Shown: positions 34,441-45,873 of the stretch, piece by piece
How positions within the stretch are numbered: the stretch's first letter is position 1
Layout: each line of letters starts with the position of its first letter
Origin: Pachyseris speciosa
Taxonomy: Eukaryota; Cnidaria; Anthozoa; Scleractinia; Pachyseridae
DNA length: 64,000 nucleotides
Direction of reading: 5' to 3'
Assembly (NCBI GenBank): GCA_016490735.1
Contig: JAEMWC010000252.1
Coordinates: forward strand, 721,001-785,000
Made by a program: the position numbers and the translations under genes
The notes under the pieces: model-generated
Databases searched by the model: none
Told to the model about the DNA's origin: nothing
Seen by the model: only the letters and a program-made list of their open reading frames with translations

Positions 34441-36488
34441 CTTTATGGTAATATATATATTTAGCCAAGCCTAAAAGCGGAGCTCCAAAAGCATTCTTTT
34501 TCTACTGGCATTTACATATAGTCTGCTTGTCATATCACCCATCTGACTTCACTCAAGCTACAGACCCAATGCTGTAAAAAATAGTATGGAAAGGTGATCT
34601 GAGCCAGTGGCACAGTGGATTTGGACCCTCCAGTCCAGATCTGCTTGTGGATCAGATTTGGACCCCTAGTCCAGAACTGCTAGCAGATATGAACCCCCTT
34701 TTACGGATTTGGACCCCATCTTTACTTGATTTTCTATTTTGCAAGAAAGGTAAGGACTAGTCTCACATTTCTCCATGTACATTTGAAATTGCACAACATA
34801 CTTCATCAAACATCAAAAATCCCATTAAACATTAATGCCAAATGTCATTCAAACATCCCACAAGATTGGTGTGACCAGCTATGAATAAAATTAATTGAAA
34901 GACTGCATGCAGGAGAAGGAAGTACATTGATGAGAAAGAGCTTACTTTAAGTTTAATTTCAAGTTTAATAATTCCTTTTCATGCGAATACATCTAAGTTG
35001 ATACAAAAAAAGTGGGTTATTACTGTATTACACATTCTAAAAACGAAGAGGTGAAATTTAAACGTGGCCCAAAGCTAACCTAATCAAATTAAATCGCATA
35101 CTTGTCTCTTACAAGTCACCCCTGCTTTGAGATTGACACTAAAAGTTAAGAAGTAAAATTGAAATACAATCCAAAGCTAACCTAATTAAATTACATACTT
35201 GTCACTCACAAGCTACATCTGATTTAAAATTGACACAAATAATGTAATAGATAGGACTTAAAACTGCTTAAAGAAGGTGCATGCATGATGTTCGATGGAA
35301 CACCATTCCAGTCTGGTATGTAGCGATTATAAAAAGAGAAGCTGAAGGCCATATATATATATATTTAGCCAGGCCAAGCCTAGAATCGGAACCGTGCACA
35401 CTCTCACTGAGCATGGCTTTATTTGGGCCAGTTTAATTTGTGTCCAAAACAATTGAGCAGCAGCAGGGAAAACGAAGAGTTTTCGATAGCAAACGTTTGC
35501 AAAAAAAAGACAGACATTCGTGAGTCCTAACTACTTTCAGATGAAAGCGTAACGGAATTCAAAGCGGATAAAAAAATACACTACAAGCGAACAAAGTACG
35601 ATGCGAGTGTTTTGCTCGAAGAAGGAGATGGTGGAGAAATTAAACAAGACTAGCTTGTAATAAAAAATAGCTTCTACTGATTAATCTAGAACAATCGGTA
35701 TTTAGTTTGACATAAATGCCCGTAGAAAAGACAATAAAGGGTAAAAACTGATCGTTAGGAGCAGTCAACAGGAATTGACCGCGGTTCAAAAACAACTGAG
35801 AACAACAAACATAAGTATTACAAGAAAACAAAGCACAATACGAATAATATTTCTTCGAAGATTCTTGGAGAAGGTGAAGAAATTAGACAAGTAACAAAAA
35901 TTGCTTAGCAATTTTGACATAAATGTCCGCAGAAAAGACAAAAAAGAGGTCCACACCTGATCGTTTAGAGCAGTCAACAGGAATCACTGAGGCAGCAATC
36001 ACTCGGAACGCGACAGAGCTGAATAATAGCGCCATTTCCCACAAAATCTTTCCTTGGCTGACACAAAACGCTAAAGAGCTTTGATAGTTTTACTGGTACT
36101 TCCCATGTCTTCCGAAGAATCTTCTTCAATTAATGATTCTCAGTGGCAAAGCGTCATCAAGTTAACGAAGAAAGCGCTTGCCAAACCACAACAGCATTTC
36201 TCTCGCAGACCCGTTCACTATAAAAATTATCAAAGCCAGCCCAGCCAGTCAACCCATTTCGGTGTTTTTAACATCCAAACGCTGATTCTTACCGGTTCAA
36301 ACAAATTAAGACGGCATGTTTATAGACGGCGAAACTTAATATTGTTGTTTACAGGCCGCCTTCGACGAAGATCTCTAAAACGTTTTTCAAATGACGAGTG
36401 AAGCGCGCTGGTCTTTGACATTTTTGACAGCATTTTGACAACTTTATGTCAGATTTTGAGACGTGCACATGCACATGCATTTGAAGCC
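34441..36488. repeat. Repeat-rich DNA around the Harbinger insertion
   Basis: Includes two occurrences of 'tttagccaagcctaaaagc' or a close variant (34463 and 35364; again at 41090), a 'ggatttggaccc' short tandem block (34618-34720), and an internal direct repeat (35585-35780 against 35835-35990). The frame at 36081-36401 has no recognisable domain. Confidence 0.5.
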
Positions 36489-36636
36489 TGGTTTTCATAT
36501 GTCGGGAAAATCCCAGACGGTCGGGGATTTCACTATTTCCCGACCGTCCCAGATTTTGCCGAGGTATCGAAAAATCGCCAGATGTCTGTCCCAAATTCTC
36601 CCTATTTGCCCGGGAAAACTTGAAACTTGTGTAAAC

Positions 36637-37968
36637 ATGGATGCATACGATCTTACCCTGCGGCGTTCTCAATACATCTGTGTCCTAGCGCTTGTAAATG
36701 CGAGGTTTAGCATCTTAAAGAAAAAGAAGTCCAAGCGAAAAACCAAGAGGTTCTGGGTCAGAGAATACTTGAAAAAGCGAGAGAAATGTGGTCAGTTCCA
36801 CACACTGTTTTCCGAGTTGCGAATCTCAGACAGAGAATATTTCTTCAGATATATCAGGATGAGTCCAGAACGCTTTGAGCATTTGTTGACTCTCGTTGCT
36901 CCTTACATTCAAAAGAAGTCCTGCAGAAGTCGTGACCCGATATCACCAGCTGAACGACTGGTCGTGACACTACGATATCTTGCAACCGGTGATTCGCAAC
37001 AATCTCAATCTTTCAACTTTCGCATGGGGAAAAGCACCGTTTGTCACATTATTCAGGATACCTGCATCGGTATCTGGAATGCACTTAATGACGTGTATTT
37101 GAAATCTCCTAGCAGCTCAGCAGACTGGGAAAGTATTGCAGAAGAAATGTTTAGGGAATGGAATTTTCCACATTGCATCGGGGCACTTGATGGCAAGCAT
37201 GTGATGATTGAATGCCCACCTAATGGCGGATCTGAATACTTCAACTACAAGGGATATCATAGTATTGTTCTACTGGCAATGTGAGATGCCAATTACTGCT
37301 TTACAATGGTGGACATAGGCAGCTATGGTAAAGACAATGATGCTAGTATCTTCAATGAGTCTGACATAGGAAAAGGCTTTGCTAATGCTATTTTTGACCT
37401 TCCTGAGCCCAGTGAAGTTGATGGCCATATGTTACCATATGTTATAGTGGGAGATGACATATTTGGTCTTAAACCCTATCTAATGAAACCATACCCTGGT
37501 CGAGGACTTACAGAATCACGCCAAGTGTTCAACTATCGCTTAAGCAGGTGCAGAAGAATTATTGAGAATGCATTTGGCATATACACTGTCAGATGGAGAA
37601 TTTTTCGCAGGGCTATCAAAGCAGCACCAAAACATGTGGACAATATTGTCAAGGCATGTTTATGTTTGCATAACTATCTGATGCTGACTGACAATGCCTA
37701 TTATGCTCCACAAGGTTTTGTTGATTCCAAAGATGATACTGGAGCAATTATTGAAGGTGACTGGAGAGTAGAAGCCCCTGAGCAGGGAGGGGGAATCTTT
37801 TCCATTCGAGCTAGAATCAATAGGCACAGTGTAAATGCTAACGAGGTCAGAGAAAAGTTTGAAAGCTCTTTCAACAGCAAGGAAGGTTCTGTACCTTGGC
37901 AACTTGCACATGTGCGAAACTGTGGAAGCAGTTACACAGAAGCACTTTATCAGAGTCACATTAACTAA
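36637..37968 (+). pseudogene. HARBI1-like DDE transposase with one nonsense codon
   Basis: From the ATG at 36637 (MDAYDLTLRRS) the frame runs to TGA at 37282-37284, then continues in the same frame to a TAA at 37966-37968. Domain order fits DDE_Tnp_4: an N-terminal helical region (MSPERFEHLLTLVAPYI), a DNA-binding-like segment (FRMGKSTVCHII), first Asp in GALDGKHV, second Asp in VGDDIFGL and Glu in IENAFGI. The stop replaces a residue between the first and second acidic positions (LLAM-stop-DANYCF), so the protein is cut. Otherwise nearly intact, which suggests recent inactivation. Confidence 0.88.
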
Positions 37969-38479
37969 CTTTTTTAAGCAGTTCTGGAGATAATCTGGGA
38001 AAAATTTGATAACAAGGATTTAATAAATGCAAACAATCAGTTGGAACACAAAACCTTTAATTTATTTTTGACAGGAATGTCAAACGTGTGGTTTTCTACA
38101 TTTTTGAGAAAACCTAAAAGCATTTTCAAGCTGGGATCTTCTAGTCTAATCAGTTGTAATTTATTTTGAAGAATGTTTAGTACCCAAACATTCTTGTTGA
38201 CATTATAACTTACAATAATATGTCATTTAAAACAGCAATTAACAGAAATAAATAATAATATTATGTAAATATAAAAAGGATTATGCCCTTTGAAACTTAG
38301 CCAGTAAAAAATAGCTAGTATAAACACAACATAAGGATTTACTTGTAATAGCCTGTTTGATGTAGTTTCACCATTGTAAATTACATTGTACCTTAACAAA
38401 ATGGGACTTAATTTTAGTAATTTATGATGGTGATTTTCATTTTAAAACAAAGAAACAAAAAAAAATTAAGGCAACTTAG

Positions 38480-39700
38480 TTAATCAAGGTGGGTGATGTC
38501 TTGTGAGAAACTCGAACTTGGTTGCACCACATGAAACTGACCACTATTAAAATAGGCTGGTGTATGGTACTGGGGTGCTGGAATCATAGTAGGATGTGCA
38601 GCTGACTCTAAATCAAAAAACATCTTCTCAATTGAGTGTCGTACATATGCTTTTGTTTTGTTGTCAAGACAGGACATCCTTTCTGCCAAACTTAAGCAAT
38701 AATGAGTATCAGGAGACACATTATTGTCTGCCTTTGTAGGTGCTCTGCAGGTAGCATCTAACGACTTTTGGAAACTATGCATCACTTTGCATAGTTCCAA
38801 GTTTGGGTCTGGGGCACTCTGAGCAGGAGACCAAGATCGCTTTTTTGGTAATGTCTTCTTTAATTTTTTTTGGCTTTGCTTCTTGACTTCAGGATCAGTT
38901 GAATCCCTGTGCTCACTATGAAAATAATAATAAAATGATAAAGTAAGGGTCCAGTCATCAATTTCTGTTCAAAATTAAGAAACCTGACTCTTCAAATATA
39001 GTATTTTTCTCACAGCAGAATGTTTCAACGTACTTTGTATCATGAAGTCTCAAAAATTAATACAAGAAAAATGTTCAACTGTGGAGACACCATGGCCAAG
39101 TGGTCAGAGCACTGGGCTTGTAATACTAACTATAAACACAGCTCACCTAGAATAATTCAGAAAGTCGTGATTTACAGAATATTGTGTAACACACAAAAAT
39201 CAGATAAACAACAATTACCTTGAAGGAGAGGTTTCTTCAGATTGATATTTTTTCTCTTCCTCTAAAATTTCTGATTCTCCGTCGTCTGAGTTTGTCTGCT
39301 CTTCACTGATTTCATGCACGTGCACATTGCTAGAAGTTGGTCTTGTCTTAATGAAGGTTGCAAGCCACCTCAAGTGTTCATATTTCGGGTCTAGCTGAAT
39401 GTCATCTCTGCCTGCTCCACTTTTTCCAACAGCTTTTCGTATGTACCTTGAAAACGTTGTTCTGATGCTTTCGTACCTTTGCTTACACTTGGATTCTTCG
39501 CTGCGGAGTAACTCGGAAATCTTTCGCCATGCACTTGCCTTTATATTTCGATCTTTGAAATCGGCACTGGCTCGGTTGTAGATACAGGGAAACTCCTTCA
39601 CGATGTCCATGAAACAATTATCATTCCCTTTTTGTGCTTCCTCTGCGAGAGATTTGAGGTATCCATCAGAGTCGTCTTGATCAACAATGACAGAGGCCAT
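38480..39700 (-). CDS. MADF-domain protein of the Harbinger element (two exons)
   Basis: Exon 1 is 39700-39219 and exon 2 is 38915-38480. The donor TCAAG|GTAATT and acceptor TTCATAG|T keep the frame, giving about 305 residues. Residues 14-100 form a MADF/Myb-like DNA-binding domain (FMDIVKEFPCIYN, WRKISELLRS, CKQRYESIRTTFSRYIRK). An acidic linker (EEQTNSDDGESEILEEE) and a C-terminal helix (RHSIEKMFFDLE) resembling a BESS-like interaction motif follow. In PIF/Harbinger the second protein helps bring the transposase to DNA and the nucleus. The frame is open, in contrast to the transposase. Confidence 0.8.
39088..39130 (+). repeat. tRNA-like fragment in the MADF-gene intron
   Basis: TGGCCAAGTGGTCAGAGCAC resembles an A box and D arm of a tRNA-derived SINE head. 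No B box follows. It lies in the 39218-38916 intron. Confidence 0.4.
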
Positions 39701-40039
39701 TTTGATTTGTGAGGTGGAGACTGGAGGAGGATTGGTAACGAGCTAAAACTATCGCCGACGTCCTGGACAGTACAAATCTCAGTTTTCATATGTCGGGAAT
39801 GATCGGCGACCGTGGAAGAAATCTAGGACGCGTCGGGAAAATAGAAACGCTCCCGATTTTCCCGATTTGTCCCCAACCATCCCAGACTATCGGGGATGTG
39901 TACGATTTCGCGTTTTCATTAATCGGCATAATTTGGGACGGTCGGGAAATAGTGAAATCCCCGACCGTCTGGGATTTTCCCGACATATGAAAACCAAGCT
40001 TGATCGGCTTTTTTTTTACTCGAGCTTGAGTTTCCGCCT

Positions 40040-41085
40040 TTAATGCTTAATTTTACGAGGACTCATTGTGATTACGTGTTATTAATTATTATTAGGGCAA
40101 AAGTTTCTTAACGCTTTTGAGGTACCAAGGTCGAAAAACAGTCAGCCAAGCCGAGTAAAAACACTCGTTCGCTTGCAAAGAAAACAACGTAACAAAACAA
40201 ACAAACAATTCAACTACTTCTTTGCGTCCAAAACGAGTCTACAGATGATTGTTATTTATATCCATTCGAGAGAAAAATACAAGTTTCATTCCTGAACAAA
40301 AGTAACAACGATTAAACCAAATGTTAAGCTTCTATTTATTTAATTTACCTCACTGTCCTGCGCTGTGTTGTAGAGGTTTCTACCACTTGAAAATACGTAA
40401 GCTTCAGTAAAGTAAAAACAAGCATCCGCAAAAATAGCAAACGGTTTGTCCAAAGAAAGAGCTTCTTCCACAGAGTTTGAGCTACTCATTCCTAACATTA
40501 ATACCGGTGAACTGTTAAGTGACTTTTCTTGGAGAGATGCAAGATGCCGCGGTGAAGTGAAAGCCCTTGACGCGTTGAATTATACTGTTTTCAACCGCAC
40601 AATCGATCCGAGTTTTCCTGAGAAAAATCTTTGGTCCTTCCTTTCATCACTTGAAAATTCACCTTCCGGAGTATCTTTTGACAAGTTCTTGATTTTAATG
40701 CGAAAGACAAACTTCGATCGAAGAAGATGAAGTTGTTTTGCTCAAAATAAAAAAAACCAACTGAATGTGAAATTACGAGCCGCAGAAAGCGCGCGAAAAA
40801 TTTAAAAGCCTCGATTTGGTTTGGGTGTCCCACACCTGGCTTGAGCCTGCGATCCAATCGAAAGCAAGTACCTGGTCAGCGGTCAACTTAAAAAAAAAAC
40901 AGCCGTCCTCGATGAGCTCTTAACTTGAGCCCGCGATATGGTCACGTGACACTGGTTAGCGGATACCTTGTTTTGACAGGTGTCAGTTGGCTATAAGATG
41001 GATGTCCAGTATCAAAGACGTACGCTGTAAAGTAGCTGGCCAGCTGGGCCAGGTGGAGTATAGCCGCCATGTTGGATTAATACAT
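40040..41085. repeat. Duplicated non-coding block, copy 1
   Basis: Collinear with 42690-43737 ('ttaattttacgaggactcat', 'gtttctaccacttgaaaata', 'gagcccgcgatatggtcacg'). The frame at 40446-40730 is broken in the second copy, arguing against a gene. The last 150 bp resemble 140-260. Confidence 0.75.
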
Positions 41086-41409
41086 AGATTTAGCCAAGCC
41101 TAAAAGCGGAGCTCCACGATAATTATTTTTTTACTGGTATTGAAGAACACCGCACTGCTTTCCTTGCGCCAGTATTTTATATCTAGAGCAGACAACGGGA
41201 ACTGACTGCGGTTCAAAAACATCAAAACATTACGAGAAAACAATACAGTCGACACGTGTGTTTGTTCAAAAACAAATTAAGCAATCAAAGAATGATCAAA
41301 TATTTTCATCCAACATCGTCGGACGAGCATGTTTGACGGTTTAGCCACCTCTCACAATAGTGCATTAAATGGCTTTCCATGTTTGATCGAAATCCAAAAT
41401 TTCGCATTA

Positions 41410-41718
41410 CGAACAAATGTTTGATCGTTTAGCCACCCCAACAAACAAATCGTTCACAAACGGTAAAAAGCAACCAAATGAGCCACGTAACGTCGAAAAT
41501 TTCAGCAATAATACGCAAAAATCATTTATTTTGGACTCACTTAGTCCCGTGTTTGGTCAAACATTGTTTTGCGTTTAGCCACCAAACGTTATGCTTGACA
41601 AACACGATAATGGAAGAAAATGTTTCATCTTTTAGCCGGGACTTAACAAACATATTTCATAGTACGTTAAGTTTAGACATAGCTTAAATGTCGTAGAAAA
41701 GAGAAAAAGGAAAACAAT
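41410..41718. repeat. Tandem unit, copy 1 ('gtttgatcgtttagccaccc')
   Basis: About 300 bp nearly identical to 42271-42580. The two copies are separated by the inverted-repeat element at 41735-42215. The word 'gcatggggccgagtaaatatc' flanks the second unit on both sides (42232 and 42602), showing an original tandem arrangement. Confidence 0.85.
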
Positions 41719-41729
41719 CCTGATAGTTT

Positions 41730-41734
<5 letters not shown>

Positions 41735-41764
<30 letters not shown>

Positions 41765-41834
41765 AAAGTAATCGCGCGAGTAATTTCAAAATCAGACGAG
41801 CGCGAAGCGCGAGGCTGATTTGAAAATACGAGCG

Positions 41835-41883
<49 letters not shown>

Positions 41884-42215
41884 TATCTATAACAAATTTC
41901 GAGGTCCAATTACTAATTAATCGTATCTATAACAAATTTCGGAATTAAAAATTTCTTTTGGGAAGGTCTTTTGAGCGAAAACGTCTGTAGCGCTTTCCAT
42001 ATGTTTTGAAAACTGCAGGAAACGTTTGCAAAGGAAGCCATTAAAGCGTGCGTAATTGACGTGAAAATCACGTGGGTATCCAATTAAAGGTGTCCAATTA
42101 CAAAAAGTTCAAATTGGATACCTGTAATTGGACACCCACGTGATCGCGCGTCGATAACGTGACAAATAGGCGCGCGGAGAACCAATCACGATCGAGAATT
42201 TTGTTATAGATACGA
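41735..42215. mobile_element. Inverted-repeat element between tandem units
   Basis: An outer inverted pair AATCGTATCTATAACAAA (41879 and again 41919) faces its complement at about 42190-42210. A 40-bp unit with 'cgaggtccaattactaatt' is duplicated in tandem (41859-41938). A second inverted pair, gagtacaattcag/ctgaattgtac, lies at 41751-41853. Probably two overlapping foldback elements; no coding. Confidence 0.6.
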
Positions 42216-42270
42216 TTAGGATAGGTCATCGCATGGGGCCGAGTAAATATCACTTTTGCAAATATCACTT

Positions 42271-42580
42271 GTGCAAATGTTTGATCGTTTAGCCACCCCA
42301 ACAAACAAATCGTGCACAAACGGTAAAAAGCAACCAAATGAGCCACGTAACGTCGAAAATTTCAGCAATAATACGCAAAAATCATTTATTTTGGACTCAC
42401 TTGGTCCCGTGTTTGGTCAAACATTGTTTTGCGTTTAGCCACCAAACGTTATGCTTGACAAACACGATAATGAAAGAAAATGTTTGATCTTTTAGCCGGG
42501 ACTTAACAAACATATTTCATAGTACGTTAAGTTTAGACATAGCTTAAATGTCGTAGTAAAGAGAAAAACGAAAACAATCT
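42271..42580. repeat. Tandem unit, copy 2
   Basis: Second copy of 41410-41718 with a handful of substitutions. Confidence 0.85.
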
Positions 42581-42689
42581 TGATAGTTTGGATAGGTAAT
42601 CGCATGGGGCCGAGTAAATATCACTTGTGCCAGTTTTCAGAAAGTTGCTGAAATTGCCGTCATCGCGCAAAACATAAGTGATACTAATC

Positions 42690-43737
42690 CTTAATTTTAC
42701 GAGGATTCATTGCGATTACGTGTTAATAACATAAGGGCAAACGTTTCTTTCAGTTTTTAACACTGCAGAAACACAGACGCCGAAAAACAGGTGCAGTCAG
42801 CCAAGCGGAGGAAAACACTCGTTCGCTTGTAAAACAACAAACAAACAATTCAACTAGCTACTTCTTTGTGTCCAAAACGAGTAGACTGTTATTTATATCC
42901 TTCGAGACAGAAATACAAGTTTCCTTCCTGAACAAAATTAACAACGATTAAACCAAATGCTAAGCTTCAATTTATTTAAGTTACCTGTGTTGTCGAGGTT
43001 TCTACCACTTGAAAATACGCATCGATCCACTATAGTAAAAACACGCATCTACAAAAATAGCAAACGGTTTGTTCAAAGAAAGAACTTCTTCCACCAAATG
43101 TGAGCTACTCGTTCCTCCCATTAATGCCGGTGAGTTCTTAAGAACTTTCTTGGTGAGCTGCAAGAAGTCGCGGAAAAGTGAACAGGCCCTGAAGCATTAA
43201 ATCATTTTGTTTTTAAACCACACAATCCGGGCGCCATAGAAGTGGATCCAAAAATTGACGAATTTCCTGCCAACAACCTTTTGCTCTTCCATTTTCCAGT
43301 TGAAAATTCACCTTCCGGAGTATCTTTTAAGTAGTTCTTGATTTTTATGCCCTTTATGCGAATTAAGAGGCAGAAACTGAACTTCGAAGATGATGTTGTT
43401 TTGCTCAAAATGAAGACACCAACTGAATGTGAAATCTCGAGCCGCAGAAAGCGCGCGAAAAATTAAGCCTCGTTGTGGCTTGGGTGTCTCGTTTTGGTTA
43501 AATTAACTTGACTTGAGCCTGCGATCCAACTGAAAACCATTACCTGGTCAGCGGTCAACTTCAAAAAAACAGCGGACCTCGATGAGCTCTAACTTGAGCC
43601 CGCGATATGGTCACGTGATACTGGTCAGCGGAAACCTTGTTTTGACAGGTGTCAATTAGCCATGACACGGATGCCCTATATCAAAGATGTACGCTGTAAA
43701 CTAGGTGATCAGCTGGAGTATGGCCGCCATGTTGGAT
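42690..43737. repeat. Duplicated non-coding block, copy 2
   Basis: Second copy of 40040-41085, more indel-rich. Confidence 0.75.
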
Positions 43738-43744
43738 TATTATG

Positions 43745-43775
<31 letters not shown>

Positions 43776-43840
43776 GACTCCGTCGTCGTCGTCGTCGTCG
43801 TCGTGCGTACGCGCCCACGAGCAATACCGCTAGCCACTTT

Positions 43841-43872
<32 letters not shown>

Positions 43873-43936
43873 AAGTATGGTGCTCCGCCGGAGCTCCGCT
43901 ATAAGTATGGTCCTCCGCCGGAGCTCCGCTATTATG

Positions 43937-43967
<31 letters not shown>

Positions 43968-44100
43968 GACTCCGCCGTCGTGCGTACGCACCCACGAGCA
44001 ATACCGCTAGCCATTTTTACCATGAGAAACGCAGTTGACGGGTTTCTATAGGTATGGTGCTCCGCTTGGCGGCCCTTCGGGCCGCCGGAGCTCCGCTATT
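43738..44100. repeat. Tandem duplicate with GC-rich hairpin
   Basis: Two units of about 190 bp share 'attattgggcgactccg', 'gagcaataccgctagcca' and 'cagttgacgggtttctata'. The first ends in collapsed words (ctccgccggagctccgc, twice); the second carries a full hairpin GGCGGCCC-ttc-GGGCCGCC at 44068-44086 at the same place. A (gtc)n run lies at 43782-43802. Confidence 0.8.
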
Positions 44101-44402
44101 AAAATAAGGAACCGTTCGCCCACGAAAAGAAAAAACAAATATACATAGCTTGTTACTCGGGATACTGTAAGTATACCGAGTTATAAAATGTGTCAGATTT
44201 CAGTCTTTTTTTTTTTTTTTTTTTTCCTGTGCAGCAAAATGCACAATACAATTACGTTCCGGTGTTTGGATTGGCCAATGCACAATATAGCAGGCACGTG
44301 GCGGTGTGTTCATTGGTTAAAGCAAACGACATAGTCCAAAGGTCGAAAGGCTAACATCACGCGACGGTTGTTTACAAGTTATGCAAATTCATCGTGTTTG
44401 AG
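44101..44402. other. Non-coding stretch
   Basis: No gene recognised. A poly-T run lies at 44207-44225. Confidence 0.4.
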
Positions 44403-44880
44403 TTGTGAAGCTAGATATTTTAAGTCAGCACAGTCTGTCCCCGTGAAAAGGTTTGCCGAGTGTTAAGGAAAAGTTGGAAGCCTCGCACGTGTAGTGCTTA
44501 TCGGCTAATCGATATCACAAGTCGAAATCGAATGCTGTGACAGAAAAATTACAGATTTTGCACAGAGTTGTTTTCGTAATGTGATACCTTCCATTTAATA
44601 CGTGACCGCAAGACCAGACCACTTCGACCGCGGAACAAATTTTCCTACACATATCTTTGTAAAGTTGTGAAGCTGGATTTTAATACAGTACAGACTGTCC
44701 GTGTGAAAAGGTTTGCCGAATTTAAGACAAGGTTGGAAGCCTCGCACGTGCTGTGAGTATCGACTCGAATTACAACATTGTGACAGTTCTATATTTAGAT
44801 AATCGCAAAGTTGTTTTGATGTAATTTGATCCGGATTATACCACAACTGAATCGCTGTGACAGTTCTATATTTAGAGACA
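44403..44880. repeat. Degenerate tandem repeat (about 265-bp unit)
   Basis: Words 'gttgtgaagct', 'gtgaaaaggtttgccga' and 'ggaagcctcgcacgtg' occur in the same order at 44403-44500 and 44666-44755. A partial third start (ctgtgacagttctatattta) lies at 44854. Confidence 0.7.
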
Positions 44881-45334
44881 AGTTTGCGAATTTTTGGTTT
44901 TCACGTGCGTCAGAAAAAAAAAACACTAAAATTAAACATTTAGATTTTTTACCTTCATCAGGTAAATGACATTTAAGCCAAGTAACATGCTTTTTTTTGA
45001 AAATAGAGCAGTTTGAATTTCAAGTTCTTTTTACAATGCGCGACATCTGGATTGCTTCTGAGAAACATGTCACATACACGGAAACGATTCGCCTTGTGTT
45101 TTCGGGTTTGTTTTCAAGCTTCGCAGAGAGAAAAAAACTCCAGATGTTGCCACTTAATCTAGAAGTAAACAACAACAGCTGACAACGAATGTGGATGGCA
45201 ACTCTCAAAACGGTTTAACGAGCTTTGCTCTTACGTGAACCCAAAAGCAAACCGTTAGCCGGATAGTTTCGAGAATCAGAAAGCGTGCGTCCGGCTTCTG
45301 GAACAAAAAAGTATCCCGAGTTAACGCTCATAGA
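44881..45334. other. Non-coding stretch with dispersed repeat
   Basis: No gene recognised. The end (45240-45330) resembles 22585-22690. Confidence 0.4.
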
Positions 45335-45684
45335 GCGTCTTGTTGTGGGGTAGAAAAGGGGTTTTAGACTAAGTTGATTGTTCTTTACACGTAGAAAGGA
45401 TCCAAAGCCCAATTTTGTCCGCGGTTTGGTTTTAGCCAATGTTGTTGCTTCATCCACGTGTGACATGATTGACATGCCCACAATACGAACAAAATGCGTT
45501 TGTACAGGTGCTCATTTGGAAAACAGTTTGAAAAAGTCCGCCACCCGCTTTTTAGTATTCCCAAATTACCTTGTTTTAAATTCTAAACAACGCGGATCTT
45601 GTGATAGGTATTGCGTTTTCCTGATGTAATGCGTTTTCGTGAAAACCTTCGTAAAAGAAAACAGGTCTATATTCTTTTAGTTCA
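45335..45684 (+). repeat. GPCR-upstream repeat, receptor copy 2, left part
   Basis: Matches 3296-3645. The continuation is displaced to 48496 by inserted elements. Confidence 0.7.
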
Positions 45685-45736
45685 ATTGTAAAATTCATTA
45701 ATAATTCATAAGACTAACGACCAATCTACGGATAGG

Positions 45737-45788
45737 GATTCGATTAGCTGACGTTTCGAGCGTTAGCCCTTCGTCGGAGCGAATCGAG
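45737..45788 (-). ncRNA. Hammerhead-like motif, left end of PLE dimer 1
   Basis: Minus strand: CCGACGA (near CUGANGA), stem II GGGC/GCTC with loop TAAC or similar, then GAAAC directly followed by GTC. Stem I pairs GATTCG with CGAATC. Stem III is almost absent, as in PLE hammerheads reported to act as dimers. Confidence 0.6.
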
Positions 45789-45873
45789 GAATTGTGGGTT
45801 GTGTATGGTTTATATACCGGAAATGGAGCTACGCTATTGGTGGTAACATGGTAACGTGAAAAACATGAATAAA

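Larger units (their letters stand above)
36489..39995. mobile_element. PIF/Harbinger DNA transposon, nearly intact
   Basis: About 60-bp terminal inverted repeats begin TGGTTTTCATATGTCGGGAA at the left; the complement lies at the right. The element encodes a DDE transposase on + (36637-37968) and a MADF-domain partner on - (38480-39700), convergently arranged, the two-gene layout of PIF/Harbinger. The right end is compound: a 210-bp foldback (39786-39993) starts and ends with the same terminal word. The exact target duplication is unclear (AGC occurs on both sides). Confidence 0.85.

Noticed and set aside
36081..36401. 106-codon open frame next to the Harbinger element
   Set aside because: No domain, and it sits in repeat DNA. 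A gene fragment cannot be excluded but is not supported.
40446..40730. 94-codon open frame
   Set aside because: The duplicated copy (43080-43390) has frameshifts and stops throughout; no domain recognised.
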